Positions 22,822 to 43,315 of a DNA stretch of 64,000 bases are shown here, one piece after another. Under the pieces are notes generated by a model. That model did no database searches and had not been told where the DNA came from. It saw only the letters and a program-made list of their open reading frames with translations. The translations under genes and the position numbers were made by a program. The DNA lies in contig JAOTOL010001198.1 in NCBI GenBank assembly GCA_034440575.1, positions 62,001 through 126,000 of the forward strand, read 5' to 3'. Numbering within the stretch: position 1 is the stretch's first letter; each line of letters opens with the position of its first letter. This DNA comes from Imbricaverruca yamaguchii (Eukaryota; Arthropoda; Thecostraca; Neoverrucidae).

Positions 22822-25800
22822 TCAGCCCTCCCTGTAATACTGAAAAGCAAGCCCTATATTCTTATAATGATTGTCTATGCTGTTTTTAAAGATGTTCAAT
22901 GTGCTGCTACTGACGATGTTTTCTGGCAGCTGGTTCCAGTGTTCCACTACCCTGTTGGTGAAGAAAGTTTGCCTTAACCTTGTTCTGCTGTGGTTAACTT
23001 TAATTTTGAATTTATGACCTCTAATTGCATCATTTCTGTTAAATTCAAACATTTCCCCAAGGTATCCCCTCTCCAGACCATTGACAAATTTAAAGACCTC
23101 GATGAGATCTCCTCTCAGCCTTCTATATCTAAGTGAAAACATATTCAATTTCTTCAATCTTTCCTCATATGCCAGGTTGCTTATGCCATTAACCATTTTT
23201 GTAGCCCTCTTTTGTACTCTCTCCAAAAGCCAACAATCTTTTTCATAGCTAGGAGACCAAGCTTGGATGCAGTATTCCAAATGTGGCCTGACGTATGCAC
23301 AGTAAAGCTTCCTGATCACTTCCTCACTTCTGTATGATACATTCCTATTTATTGCCCCGAGCATTCTCAGTGCCTTCTTCCTGGCTTCCTTGGTCTGTTC
23401 TGATGCCCCCAGTTTTGTGTTTAGAATAACACCTAAATCCTTCTCCTGTTGAGTCACTGATAGCACTTGGCCTCCCATCAAGTATGGAGCCTTCATATGC
23501 TGCTTACCTACATGCATGATTTTGCACTTATGAAAGTTAAATTTCATTTGCCATTCTTCGGACCACTTCACAAGTTCGTCTAAGTCTTTTTGCAGCGAGA
23601 TATGCTCATCCTGACCTGTTATTGCTCTAAAGACCTTCAAATCATCCGCAAATTTCAAAACTTTACTGCTTAGGCCACTTTCAATGTTATTTACAAATAT
23701 AATGAACAGTAATGGCCCTAGTACTGACCCCTGGGGGACTCCACTAAGAACATTTTGCCATGATGACTTTGTACCATTTAGCATCACTCTTTGCTGTCTA
23801 TCTGAAAGCCACAACTCTATCCATTTTAAGATGCTACCTGCAATACCATGGGACTGAAGCTGTATCATTAACCGTTTATGGGGTACCTTGTCAAAGGCCT
23901 TACTAAAGTCAAGATATGCTACATCAACCTGATTTCCCTGATCAAATTGTTCTGTGGCGAAGTTCAAAAAGTCCAAGAGGTTTGTGAGACACGATCGTCC
24001 TTTTCTAAACCCATGTTGAGTATTTTGAATCAATCTGCTACCTTCCAGATAACTAACTATTCTATCCTTGATAATTGATTCGAGTACCTTGCATACTAGG
24101 GATGTGAGACTTATTGGCCTATAGTTCTCAACTTTCCCTCTTTCTCCTTTCTTGAAAATAGGAACCACATTTGCCCTTTTCCAATCGGTTGGAATTTCAT
24201 TATGTGAAACTGATCTACAAAATATTATACTAAGTGGAAATGCCAGTTCCTTTTCAGTTTCCCGCAACACCCTAGCATAAATTTCATCAGGTCCTGCTGC
24301 CTTATTTTGCTTTATTTTCCTGATATGATTGTAAACAATATCACTATCAATGAAATCAACATCATTTGTCAGATCCCATGTCACTGAACTATGGTGTATG
24401 GTCGGCAGATTGGTCATATCTTCCAATGTAAACACTGATTTGAACTGCTTGCTCAGCTCCTCAACCATCTCACTATCCTCACCCAATGTAGTCCCGTTTA
24501 CTTCCAGTGGACCAATTGTGCTAGAAACTTTACTCAGCTTGTAGAAACTAAAGAACTTTTTACTGTCCCCATTACAGTTTCTAGCTAAATCCAGTTCTTT
24601 TGCTCGCTTTGCTGCTCTGGTTTTTTGCTTCACAGTGTCTCTAGCTTTTCGATACGCCTTTAGATTAACGACATTTGAGGCTTCTTTAAAAACTCTAAAT
24701 GCAGTTTTCTTAGCCTTAATTGTTTTTATGACGTCTGGTGTAAGCCATGCTGGCTTTCCTACCCTTCTTTTGCGTCTTTGCTTTTGGGGGACATGTCTAA
24801 TCTGAGTTTCCTTCAAGTAAGATTTGAACTTTTCCCACATTTCACAGGCATTTAAATTGGAGAATTGTTCTTCCCATCTGATGGCACTTAAAGCCGCTCT
24901 CATGCCGTTAAAGTCTGCTCTGTTGAAATTTGGAACCTTTACCAAATTATCCTTGATAATTTCCCCTACATGTGCCTTGAATCTAACTATGTTATGGTCA
25001 CTTTTTCCCAGAGTTTCGCCTACAGTCAAGTCTTGAACCAAGTCACTTAAATCCGAGAATACAAGGTCCAAGAATGAACCATGCCTGGTAGGTTCCGATA
25101 CAAACTGGTGTAAGAACAGGTCCTCTTCAAGGCATTTCCTAAGCATTTTGCATGATGGGGTGCCAACACCAGCATTTTCATAACCTTTTAGATCAAAGTC
25201 ACCGAGAATGAGGCACTTCCTCTTAAAGTTTCTACTGATTTCCTCACAAATCACCTTGTCAAGCTCCAGTTGCTGAGAATTTGGCAGGGTTCCTGATCGG
25301 TAGAAAGCTCCTATCCTAAGAGTATTGCTGTTGCCTTTTCCCACAGTGACATCAAGCCAAATGGACTCCACAGACACATTTTTATCCCCACCTGCTACTT
25401 TTTGAGAACTGAATAAGCTATTTATATAGAGCATTACACCACCCCCTTTCATTGCTGGACCCCTATTGCACGAAAACATATTGTATCCCTGAATCTCATA
25501 GTCCTGTAAGTTATCTCCAAAATACCCTTCACTGACCCATGCCTCCGTAATGCAAACAAAGTCCGGTTCCTCCTCAGCAACATAACACTTGAACTCATCA
25601 AATTTGGAACGGATACTCTGAGCATTAAACATCATACACTTAACGAATGCTCCATAACCACCTTTAGCTTTTTCATATTGAGGAGTTCTTTTTTCACTAG
25701 ATGAACTATAACTCTGTCCCCTTGAGTTGCTGCTGTCCCTATTTGCAGACTTTGAGGTTCTATTGCCTTGGCTGACACTATTGGAATATTCCTGAGTTGG

Positions 25801-25947
25801 CAATGCAATTTCATCCCTCCCCACCCCATTTCCTAGTTTCCCTGAAGGACATGCTCGTATACTTTGCCTAACACATGGACCCCCTTCCCAGAAAAATGCA
25901 GGCCATCCCTCTGATAGAGGTCCCACGATGCATAAAACCTGCTCCAC
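22822..25947 (-). CDS. CR1-like ORF2: AP endonuclease and reverse transcriptase
   Basis: An uninterrupted frame of 1041 codons. An APE-type endonuclease starts near residue 105: MFNAQSIRSKFDE, CITEAWV, IGAFYR, LILGDFDLKG and KSDHNIV. Reverse transcriptase motifs follow: NKAAGPDEI, FKKGERGKVENYRPISL, YLDFSKAFDKVPH (first catalytic Asp), SGVPQGSVLGPLLF and KFADDLKVF (catalytic Asp pair). The C-terminal region has DLGVILNTKL and YVRPHLEYCIQAWSP, typical of the CR1/Jockey superfamily. One oddity: GDFD replaces the usual GDFN, where the Asn is normally catalytic. The first ~100 residues overlap the ORF1 end in another frame, so the true start may be further in. The intact frame suggests a young copy. 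Confidence 0.9.
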   Translation of the reverse strand: MEQVLCIVGPLSEGWPAFFWEGGPCVRQSIRACPSGKLGNGVGRDEIALPTQEYSNSVSQGNRTSKSANRDSSNSRGQSYSSSSEKRTPQYEKAKGGYGAFVKCMMFNAQSIRSKFDEFKCYVAEEEPDFVCITEAWVSEGYFGDNLQDYEIQGYNMFSCNRGPAMKGGGVMLYINSLFSSQKVAGGDKNVSVESIWLDVTVGKGNSNTLRIGAFYRSGTLPNSQQLELDKVICEEISRNFKRKCLILGDFDLKGYENAGVGTPSCKMLRKCLEEDLFLHQFVSEPTRHGSFLDLVFSDLSDLVQDLTVGETLGKSDHNIVRFKAHVGEIIKDNLVKVPNFNRADFNGMRAALSAIRWEEQFSNLNACEMWEKFKSYLKETQIRHVPQKQRRKRRVGKPAWLTPDVIKTIKAKKTAFRVFKEASNVVNLKAYRKARDTVKQKTRAAKRAKELDLARNCNGDSKKFFSFYKLSKVSSTIGPLEVNGTTLGEDSEMVEELSKQFKSVFTLEDMTNLPTIHHSSVTWDLTNDVDFIDSDIVYNHIRKIKQNKAAGPDEIYARVLRETEKELAFPLSIIFCRSVSHNEIPTDWKRANVVPIFKKGERGKVENYRPISLTSLVCKVLESIIKDRIVSYLEGSRLIQNTQHGFRKGRSCLTNLLDFLNFATEQFDQGNQVDVAYLDFSKAFDKVPHKRLMIQLQSHGIAGSILKWIELWLSDRQQRVMLNGTKSSWQNVLSGVPQGSVLGPLLFIIFVNNIESGLSSKVLKFADDLKVFRAITGQDEHISLQKDLDELVKWSEEWQMKFNFHKCKIMHVGKQHMKAPYLMGGQVLSVTQQEKDLGVILNTKLGASEQTKEARKKALRMLGAINRNVSYRSEEVIRKLYCAYVRPHLEYCIQAWSPSYEKDCWLLERVQKRATKMVNGISNLAYEERLKKLNMFSLRYRRLRGDLIEVFKFVNGLERGYLGEMFEFNRNDAIRGHKFKIKVNHSRTRLRQTFFTNRVVEHWNQLPENIVSSSTLNIFKNSIDNHYKNIGLAFQYYREG

Positions 25948-26072
25948 TCGTCTACAAATGTAAAACCTAGCTCATGGCAGAGCTTTCCTACCCTGGCGTT
26001 AGCTGCCAGTGCCCTAGAGCTCCACTCAGGGGAGACATAGATGTTGCCTCTGTCGCACGGTCCTGAACGTGC
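25833..26072 (-). pseudogene. ORF1 C-terminal fragment, SGNH/GDSL esterase-like
   Basis: A 79-codon frame ending in TAG, in a different frame from ORF2 and overlapping its start. It reads NIYVSPEWSSRALAANARVG, then FTFVDEWSRFY, DLYQRDGLHFSGKGVHVLG. The D-G-L-H block fits the catalytic Asp-x-x-His of SGNH esterases, a domain known from ORF1 of CR1-type LINEs. An in-frame TAA at 26073-26075 marks the break; the Ser-containing N-terminal part is missing, so the fragment cannot be active by itself. Confidence 0.75.
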
Positions 26073-26080
26073 TTAGGAGT

Positions 26081-27085
26081 CTGTTCCCGTGGCTCCACTA
26101 ACCTCCACAAACCTCCACTGGTCGTTCCCGTGGCCAACCCAGTGGAGATTTTTCCTCCACCAACCTCCACCAGTTGAGCAAAAGCTTCACTAGCCGAGGA
26201 GCAGGGTCCAATTATGATTTTTTTTTCAGTGGAGCTCAATCATGGAGCACTTGTTTCATATATTTGCGCGTAAACAACGTCCTCCGTCATATGAATATCA
26301 TCTTCATGCATCAACTGAATACCAGAATCATCCTTCCCAAAGGAAATATGAAATTACAACTATGAACACTAATCGAAGTAACAGATGGAGACCACATATT
26401 ATCCATTTTGTGGCCTTTGATCTACTTCATTCGTCCTAAGGGGAAGATGTTACTTTACCGGCGGGATCCGCCGCAATCCCCGTGCCGCAACTGACGCAAT
26501 GCGGCGCCAACTAAGATTCCGCTCGAGCCCGATCGACGAGGTCGAGCAAGTTGAGATGGGGAAAAGCCAGCATCGGGTAGAAAAGCGTCTCGGGGCCCAG
26601 GTAGCCAGACACCAGATTATATGCTGTACATTAAGAAAGTAGGCTCTAACCAACCGCAAAACTGTGGAGACGATGCCTGTGTCCACACCAGATTATATGC
26701 TGTACATTAAGAAAGTAGGCTCTAACCAACCGCAAAACTGTGGAGACGATGCCTAGTGCTCAACCGAGAGGAAAGAGATTGCTTGGTTCATCCCATAGGC
26801 GAAAAGAACGTCAGTTCTCCCGCAGACCCTGAGGACACCTACATTGCTAGAAATAAAGACAATTTTCAGACTTTATATTATAAGTCATACTATATACATT
26901 GTGCGATCATCTGGACAAACATTTTAGGAGAACTTTGACGCCAGATACAGCGCCAAACACTTCGTTTTTGTCGCGGAATTCACACCGCTGTCAGCTGATT
27001 TCTCCACCGGTCGTTCCCGTTGGCAGGTCTCAACTAGCCTCAACTAACCTCCACTGAGTTCCTTCTGGTGAAGCCACGGGAACAG
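26081..27085. mobile_element. Candidate DNA transposon remnant with 18-bp inverted termini
   Basis: 'ctgttcccgtggctccac' at 26081-26098 is the reverse complement, with one mismatch, of 27068-27085. Related 'ggtcgttcccgt' motifs also lie inside each end (about 26124 and 27013). I see no matching target duplication and no recognisable transposase; the longest inner frames are under 80 codons. Class unknown; a non-autonomous element is an inference. Confidence 0.5.
26609..26757. repeat. 76-bp tandem duplication
   Basis: 'acaccagattatatgctgta' and the following 50 bases occur at 26609 and again at 26685, virtually identical. The duplication is inside the inverted-terminus segment and looks recent. 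Confidence 0.9.
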
Positions 27086-27455
27086 GCCATAGATATGATG
27101 TTATTTGAGTCGCCCGGAGGTGCTGCTAGGCTCGGCATAGTGGTCCAATTGTAGTTCACACACTGATTGATAGGTGGCAGGAGTATCACAGATGGCTTAA
27201 CAACACCGGGACCACCCAACCCGTGCTCAGTGATAGTGAGAAGGCTACACCACCTCGCGTCACGTGACCAATCCCTCTCACAGCGTCACACCGCACCTCT
27301 CCACGGACCCATCCCTCCCCGGAGGGCCACCGGCAAGTCGTCGATCACATTCCTTGGAACATCTAGGGTCGTCTCTAGGAGCCTGCTAGCTCAATATTGT
27401 CACCTGACATAGGCGTCAGCTTCTGAAAATAATCGAGATGACCTAATTCACGAAG

Positions 27456-27617
27456 GAGACGAGTAGCTTAGAGGTAAGTTGCTCGTCCCACAATCGCAAG
27501 GTTGTGGGTTCGAGTCTCACCTGTCGCTGCTCTTCGCCCGCGACCAATCGGCGTGAGAGATTGGCGACGCTGCATGACTCAACGGTCGATGTGTCGTAAA
27601 ACCAATAATCATCATCA
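27456..27617 (+). mobile_element. tRNA-derived SINE, family 1, copy B, with 15-bp target duplication
   Basis: The head starts 'gagacgagtagcttagaggt' with box B 'ggttcgagtct' at 27507-27517. The body has 'ccaatcggcgtgagagattg' and 'gactcaacggtcgatgtgtc', and the element ends in an ATC repeat. A perfect 15-bp duplication, 'acctaattcacgaag', flanks it at 27441-27455 and 27618-27632. The intact duplication implies a fairly recent insertion. Confidence 0.95.
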
Positions 27618-27632
27618 ACCTAATTCACGAAG

Positions 27633-29030
27633 CGAACTGGCTAGCTAAAATGTCCTGGAGGAAGGGCCACCCGTGGTATCCATGTAATGGATGAAATGAC
27701 TGGATGGGGCAAAACCTCCAAAATGAATCAGATCGACACAATGTGCATGTCCTTGGCACACATTGACATGACAGACTGCCGAGCCACTGAAATGCTTCGG
27801 ACGACGGAAGCGACCTGAATTACGAGGTGCCTTCGCATGAGGCCTTTTGGGTTGATATCCATTATCATTGTCTTTTTTTCACCAGTGCTGTCCATGCGAA
27901 TGCGGGTTTGACTGCCACGGTTCTGCCTTGCACTTGCCTGCCCGGCTCATCCCCAGTGTATGGATTGTACTGGCGTGTTGTGCACGGGGTTGGACAAACA
28001 GGATGTTCCTGGATTTTTGCCCCCATAACAGTATTCCCTCCATAAGATCATCCTTTCATTTCTATAATTTGGAGGCTCAGCGGCGCTGTTTGGCAATTCA
28101 CTGATCTGTGATAAAGTGCACAATATGCATGCCAAATGGAAACTGATCTCAGGTTCAATTGAAAAGATTATCTCCATATTCGATCACCCAAAAAATTATA
28201 TCTCATCCAAATTTGCGGCCGAGTACAAACCAACCATAGTTGTACATTTTCCCGTTAAGCTGAGTAGTAACCGAGTCTGCGGTAGTGTTGTCGGTGTACG
28301 GCGTGCAGGGCTCAATGCAACCATAGTTGTCAACGCGCTCCTAAACCCAAAATAACTAACTAAGGTGTTCGGCGTGTGCAGAAGCAGAGCAACTTTGCAG
28401 TGTGTCGGCAGGACCGTTTCTCCTACCCGCCCACAGTCCTGCCGCTGACATACAGGTGGAGGTCGCATGACCTTTAGCCGGCGACGCCGTGCAAGCGTAA
28501 GCAGAAGCAGTCCCTGACCTGTGACAGCTTGCCAGACATGCTGAGTTCGGTCCACCCAGAAGGGGAGGGAGAGGCGACACTTTGCCGCTGCACGTGTCAC
28601 CGGCCGTCTGCACATCGTGCACTGCGGTGGCCATCCCGCTGTCCACACCGCACGCTATCACCCTCGAACCACCACGCAAACACCGGTCTCTTCCGATACT
28701 ATGTATTCGCCATACCTGTGCTGTTACCCCCTCCTGACTACCACCTGGAAAGCCGCGGTGCGCGCGTATTCCATAAATATGCCGGCGCGTCTGTGCGGTC
28801 CGCGTGGGGCCGGCTGGCCGTCACATTCGGCCAGTTACACCGGCACCGTCTCGCAACACGTCTCGGCGCGGCACCGCCTCGCGCCGCTGTGTGCGCTGTG
28901 CGCGGCTCACCGTCGTGGCCGTGTCGACATCGCCACGGGCCGGCACCGGGCCACGGCGCGCGCTCTATCTACCGTCGGCGGGCGGCGGGCCCCGCCTGCA
29001 GAATGATTTGTGACTAGACATGACGTAGCT
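27633..29030. other. Intergenic stretch with no recognised gene
   Basis: Between the SINE and the prospero 3' end I see no coding segment with family resemblance. An orphan retroposon tail ('gcgctcctaaacccaaaataactaactaag') lies at 28338-28364. From about 28380 the DNA becomes GC-rich and several frames stay open, which is compositional. Confidence 0.5.
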
Positions 29031-29055
29031 GGGCGGTGTCAGCAACACACGTCGC

Positions 29056-29380
29056 CGAGACGCCTGTGACCTGTGACCTGATGACAGGTGCGTGTGACAC
29101 CTGCGACCTGATGACAGGTCGATGTGACACCTGTGACCTGACGACAGGTCGATGTGACACCTGTGACCTGACGACAGGTGGCTGTGACACCTGTGACCTG
29201 GCGACAGGTGGCTGTGACTCATGTGACCTGACGACAGGTCGCTGTGATACCTGCGACCTGATGACAGGTGGCTGTGACACCTGAGACCTGGCGACAGGTG
29301 GTTGTGACTCATGTGACCTGACGACAGGTCGCCTTGACACCTACGACCTGATGACAGGCGGGTGTGACACCTGTGCAGTG
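29056..29380. repeat. 30-bp minisatellite just downstream of prospero
   Basis: About 11 copies of 'tgtgacacctgtgacctga' plus 'cgacaggtggc'. It starts 290 bp below the prospero stop codon (29671, minus) and so is probably in its 3' UTR. Each unit has TGACCT, the complement of the AGGTCA nuclear-receptor half-site, and CACCTG. Confidence 0.92.
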
Positions 29381-29670
29381 ACAACTAGCGTGCCCTAGCG
29401 GTGTGAGCTCCGTGCACGTGCGAGTAGTGCGCTCGGTGCCCGTCCGGCGGTTCGGTATGGCCACGTATTCACGAAGGTCAAGGCACACTATGTACAGCGA
29501 TACAAGGCACGACGCAACAACACGGCCGGCCGCGCTCCGACCGACAGTGTGCGTGGACGGACGCGCCCAGCCTGCCGACGGAGCGGCCGTAGCCCACGGC
29601 GGCCCGTCGCCCGCACCCTCACTGGCGCCGGGCCGCGGCCTCGCCCCGACGAGTCCAACCGCCGGCGGGT

Positions 29671-39880
<10,210 letters not shown>

Positions 39881-40110
39881 CCGGCAGCGGCGGGGCGGGG
39901 CGCGTCGCTGCCGAGGCGAGCCGTGACTTGCAGAGCGAGGCGCGCCGCTGCTCCACCGCCGACGGCCGGGCGCAGTCTGACCACGGCCGGTCGGCGTCGA
40001 TGTACGAGCCCGCCGGCCGACCGACGCTACACTTCGCTCGCGCCGTCCGTCTCAGGCGTCGTGACGTCACCGCCAAGGCGGCCGCGCATTGGCTGAAGGC
40101 GCCGGCCGCT
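39881..40110 (-). promoter_or_regulatory. GC-rich 5' flank of prospero with CRE and CCAAT
   Basis: A full consensus CRE, TGACGTCA, lies at 40062-40069, about 180 bp upstream of the start codon. A CCAAT on the minus strand lies at about 40088-40092 ('agccaatgcgc'). No TATA box is seen. The sequence between is GC-rich, as for a CpG-type promoter; the transcription start is not known. Confidence 0.45.
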
Positions 40111-40689
40111 CCTTCAGTCGGCCAGTAGGAGGTGTCGGGGGCGGGGCGTCGCGGCGTGGTCGGACACAAAGCGGCCGGGGTCAGCGCCGCGCCGCGTACC
40201 TGTCTCCTCTAAACGCAGCATAACCCACGTGCCGCAGATCGATAAGGTGCCCCTCGGAAAGGGTGGCACGCAATCGAATATGCTAGCGAGTCGGATGTGA
40301 TTCGTCGAGGATATTGGGGCCTCGGTCAGGACCCTGACAGAGCTACGCACAGGAACGCAACCAGGAATTATCCAAGGTGGGGGGGCCGGCTTTGCGAAGG
40401 ATGCCGGACTATCCAACACATGGTATAGTCTCCAGATTTCTGCTACTTTGTTTTAAGACGGAGCTGTTTTTAAATAGTTCAAAAGATAGCAAATACAAAT
40501 ATTCCTTGGGAGATCAGACTGTCAGATCTCTCTCCCCTCCCTCCCTCCCCACACTGCATTCATAAGCCAGTAATGCAGACCTCATAAGCATACACATAGA
40601 TGCAGGATGTCAATGATTCATTGGAAAGGGCGTCTAATCAGTATTCGGTAGGCGGTAAGGTAAATCAATAAACGCTTGTAAAAGTCCGC

Positions 40690-40975
40690 CGTCTCTCGGT
40701 AAGAACCCACACTTATTCGTAAGGGCTCACACGGGTTCGTATGGCCCCACAGACGTTCATATGTGAACGTTTGTGGGCTCATGCAAACGTGTCAGGACAC
40801 TTACAAGGACCTCTACACGTTCGTAAGGCCCCGTGCACGTTGGCAAGAGCCCGCAGACGTCAATGCTGGATCTTAATGGGCATCTGCAGGCGTTGGCGTA
40901 GGTCCGTAGACGTTCGCAAGAGCCCGTCGACGTTCGTAAGGGCCGTAGACATTAATAAGGGACCGTATGCGTTCG
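40690..40975. repeat. Degenerate tandem repeat of gacgttcgtaagg units
   Basis: About ten diverged copies of 'cccgtagacgttcgtaaggg' (roughly 24 bp). At 40754-40775, 'acgttcatatgtgaacgt' is a perfect palindrome formed by two abutting copies in opposite orientation. No gene is recognised from 40110 to 42200. Confidence 0.65.
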
Positions 40976-41844
40976 CATAGGCTGACTTTCTGAGGGACCC
41001 GATAGCATCCCCGGTGACCACAAAATGTGTTGCTAGCCTTTCCATCTTCGTCATGACCTTCCAGTGCATGCGGTACTGGAAACGACTACATGCGGGCCCA
41101 AGAAGGCGGCGAATGTTCCCGCCGCCCTATTGATTACGTCACTGAGTGGGCACCGCTTTCAGAGTGCGATTTACTCCGGTTTGGAGTGCATTCCGATGTA
41201 CCGGTTTGCAGTGCATTTCCTCAACAATGACTGTAAGTGTAGTGTTCTCAGACTACAGACTCTCAGGCTCAGAATTAGCTGCTTGGTCAGTATAGTCGAT
41301 GGGCCCAAAAGCCACTATAGAGCTCTTAGACATTGCAGACAGACTGTCATATCTCTATGGCAGAGATATACGCTGTCGGTCAGTCCAGGCAACCGCCATG
41401 CGTCGCTACCAATGTGGGACAAGGAAGAGAGTAAGGGAGGAAGAGACTAGGGAGTTCTTAGATCGATTTTTTAGTTCATGCAACGCCATACACGTTGTGC
41501 TAATTTTCTCCAAGTTAGGGGTGGGGGTGGGGGTGGGTGATTTGTTGCTCCGTTTAGCCGGCCAAATCTGTGTTCTTTTATTCAAATTTTATAATGGTAA
41601 TCTGTAGTGCCAACTGCGACAGCGACCGCACCCTCACAGTACAGAGGTCTTCAGTCGCACTCCAATCTCGTCCATGCTCTTCCTCGGGGGAGGGGGCGAA
41701 TCCAAAAATTGTTACTGGGCACTTGTCTGAGGGGCGTCATTTCCTCGGATTGGAGCCACCGTGAAATTTCTTGGAGGGGGCCCTGTGGCTGAGGAAAAGA
41801 TGAGCGGTATGCACTACAACCTTCCCTGAGTGACGCGTTATCCC

Positions 41845-42000
41845 GGCAGGAGCGCCTCTGTATGCAGGGCTAGGCGGGGTATGCATACGACCCGAGAAAG
41901 GTCGATGCACCAGGTGGGAGCCGAGAGGAGCGCTTCTGTATGCAGGGCTGGGCGGGGTATGTGCACGACCCGAGCAGGGTCGGTGCACCTCGCAATGGCC
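41845..42000. repeat. Tandem duplication of about 80 bp
   Basis: Two copies of a unit with 'tctgtatgcagggctaggcg' and 'cgacccgag-a-aggtcg-tgcacc' start near 41850 and 41934. They lie just before the large 80/58-bp array. Confidence 0.75.
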
Positions 42001-42204
42001 GCGCCATGAATGTGGGCGTGCGCGGCTTGGGAGAGGGTGGAGCCCGGCTGGGAGCCTGCAGCCGCGGTGGGCGGAGAGGGCGGGGAGTCGGCGCCGCCGG
42101 CTATCATCCGGCGGCATCACCACGCCCTTCCGGCCACTTCCGCTCCTCTGGGGCACGCCTGCCGCCGCCACGCCACCGCCCTGCGCCGCCGGAACCGGGC
42201 GCGC

Positions 42205-43315
42205 CACCGCGGGAACACTGCCTCACCCGGCGACTCGCTACATGAGCCAGGTATCTCCGCCCTGTACCGCCGGAACCGGAGCCGCACCGCGGGAACACTG
42301 CCTCGTCTGGCGACTCGCTACATGTAGCCAGACCTGGCACATGTAGCGAGTCTGTGGGTGTAGTCGGGACGACTCGCTACATGAGCCAGGTATCACCGCC
42401 CTGTACCGCCGGAACCGGGGCGCCACCGCGGGAACACTGCCTCACCCGGCGACTCGCTACATGAGCCAGGTATCTCCGCCCTGTACCGCCGGAACCGGAG
42501 CCGCACCGCGGGAACACTGCCTCACCCGGCGACTCGCTACATGAGCCAGGTATCTCCGCCCTGTACCGCCGGAACCGGAGCCCCACCGCGGGAACACTGC
42601 CTCACCCGGCGACTCGCTACATGAGCCAGGTATCTCCGCCCTGTACCGCCGGAACCGGAGCCGCACCGCGGGAACACTGCCTCACCCGGCGACTCGCTAC
42701 ATGAGCCAGGTATCTCCGCCCTGTACCGCCGGAACCGGAGCCGCACCGCGGGAACACTGCCTCACCCGGCGACTCGCTACATGAGCCAGGTATCTCCGCC
42801 CTGTACCGCCGGAACCGGAGCGCCACCGCGGGAACACTGCCTCACCCGGCGACTCGCTACATGAGCCAGGTATCTCCGCCCTGTAGCGCCGGAACCGGGG
42901 CGCCACCGCGGGAACACTGCCTCACCCGGCGACTCGCTACATGAGCCAGGTATCTCCGCCCTGTACCGCCGGAACCGGAGCCCCACCGCGGGAACACTGC
43001 CTCACCCGGCGACTCGCTACATGAGCCAGGTATCTCCGCCCTGTAGCGCCGGAACCGGGGCCCCATCGCGGGAACACTGCCTCACCCGGCGACTCGCTAC
43101 ATGTAGCCAGACCTGGCACATGTAGCGAGTCGCCGGGTGTAGTCGGGACGACTCGCTACATGAGCCAGGTATCTCCGCCCTGTAGCGCCGGAACCGGAGC
43201 ACCACCGCGGGAACACTGCCTCGTCTGGCGACTCGCTACATGAGCCAGGTATCTCCGCCCTGTACCGCCGGAACCGGAGCACTACCGCGGGAACACTGCC
43301 TCACCCGGCGACTCG
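42205..43315. repeat. 80-bp GC-rich tandem array
   Basis: About 12 units, nearly identical, of 'gactcgctacatgagccagg', 'tatctccgccctgtaccgcc', 'ggaaccggagccgcaccgcg' and 'ggaacactgcctcacccggc'. Hybrid units with the 58-bp hairpin sequence interrupt it at about 42315-42375 and 43100-43160. Short reading frames repeating every 80 bp are produced by the repeat. Confidence 0.97.

Larger units (their letters stand above)
22708..26080 (-). mobile_element. CR1-like non-LTR retrotransposon, 5'-truncated
   Basis: The element runs on the minus strand from about 26080 to a microsatellite tail at 22708-22743. The tail is an 8-bp repeat, 'gacataaa' on plus ('tttatgtc' on minus), rather than poly(A), as known for CR1-clade LINEs. 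It carries the end of ORF1 (SGNH-esterase-like) and a complete ORF2 (endonuclease plus reverse transcriptase). The 5' side stops at or next to the inverted-repeat segment starting at 26081. I could not identify a target-site duplication. Confidence 0.88.

Noticed and set aside
27456..27530. Functional tRNA gene
   Set aside because: Only the internal promoter boxes fit; the non-tRNA body and 15-bp duplications show a SINE.
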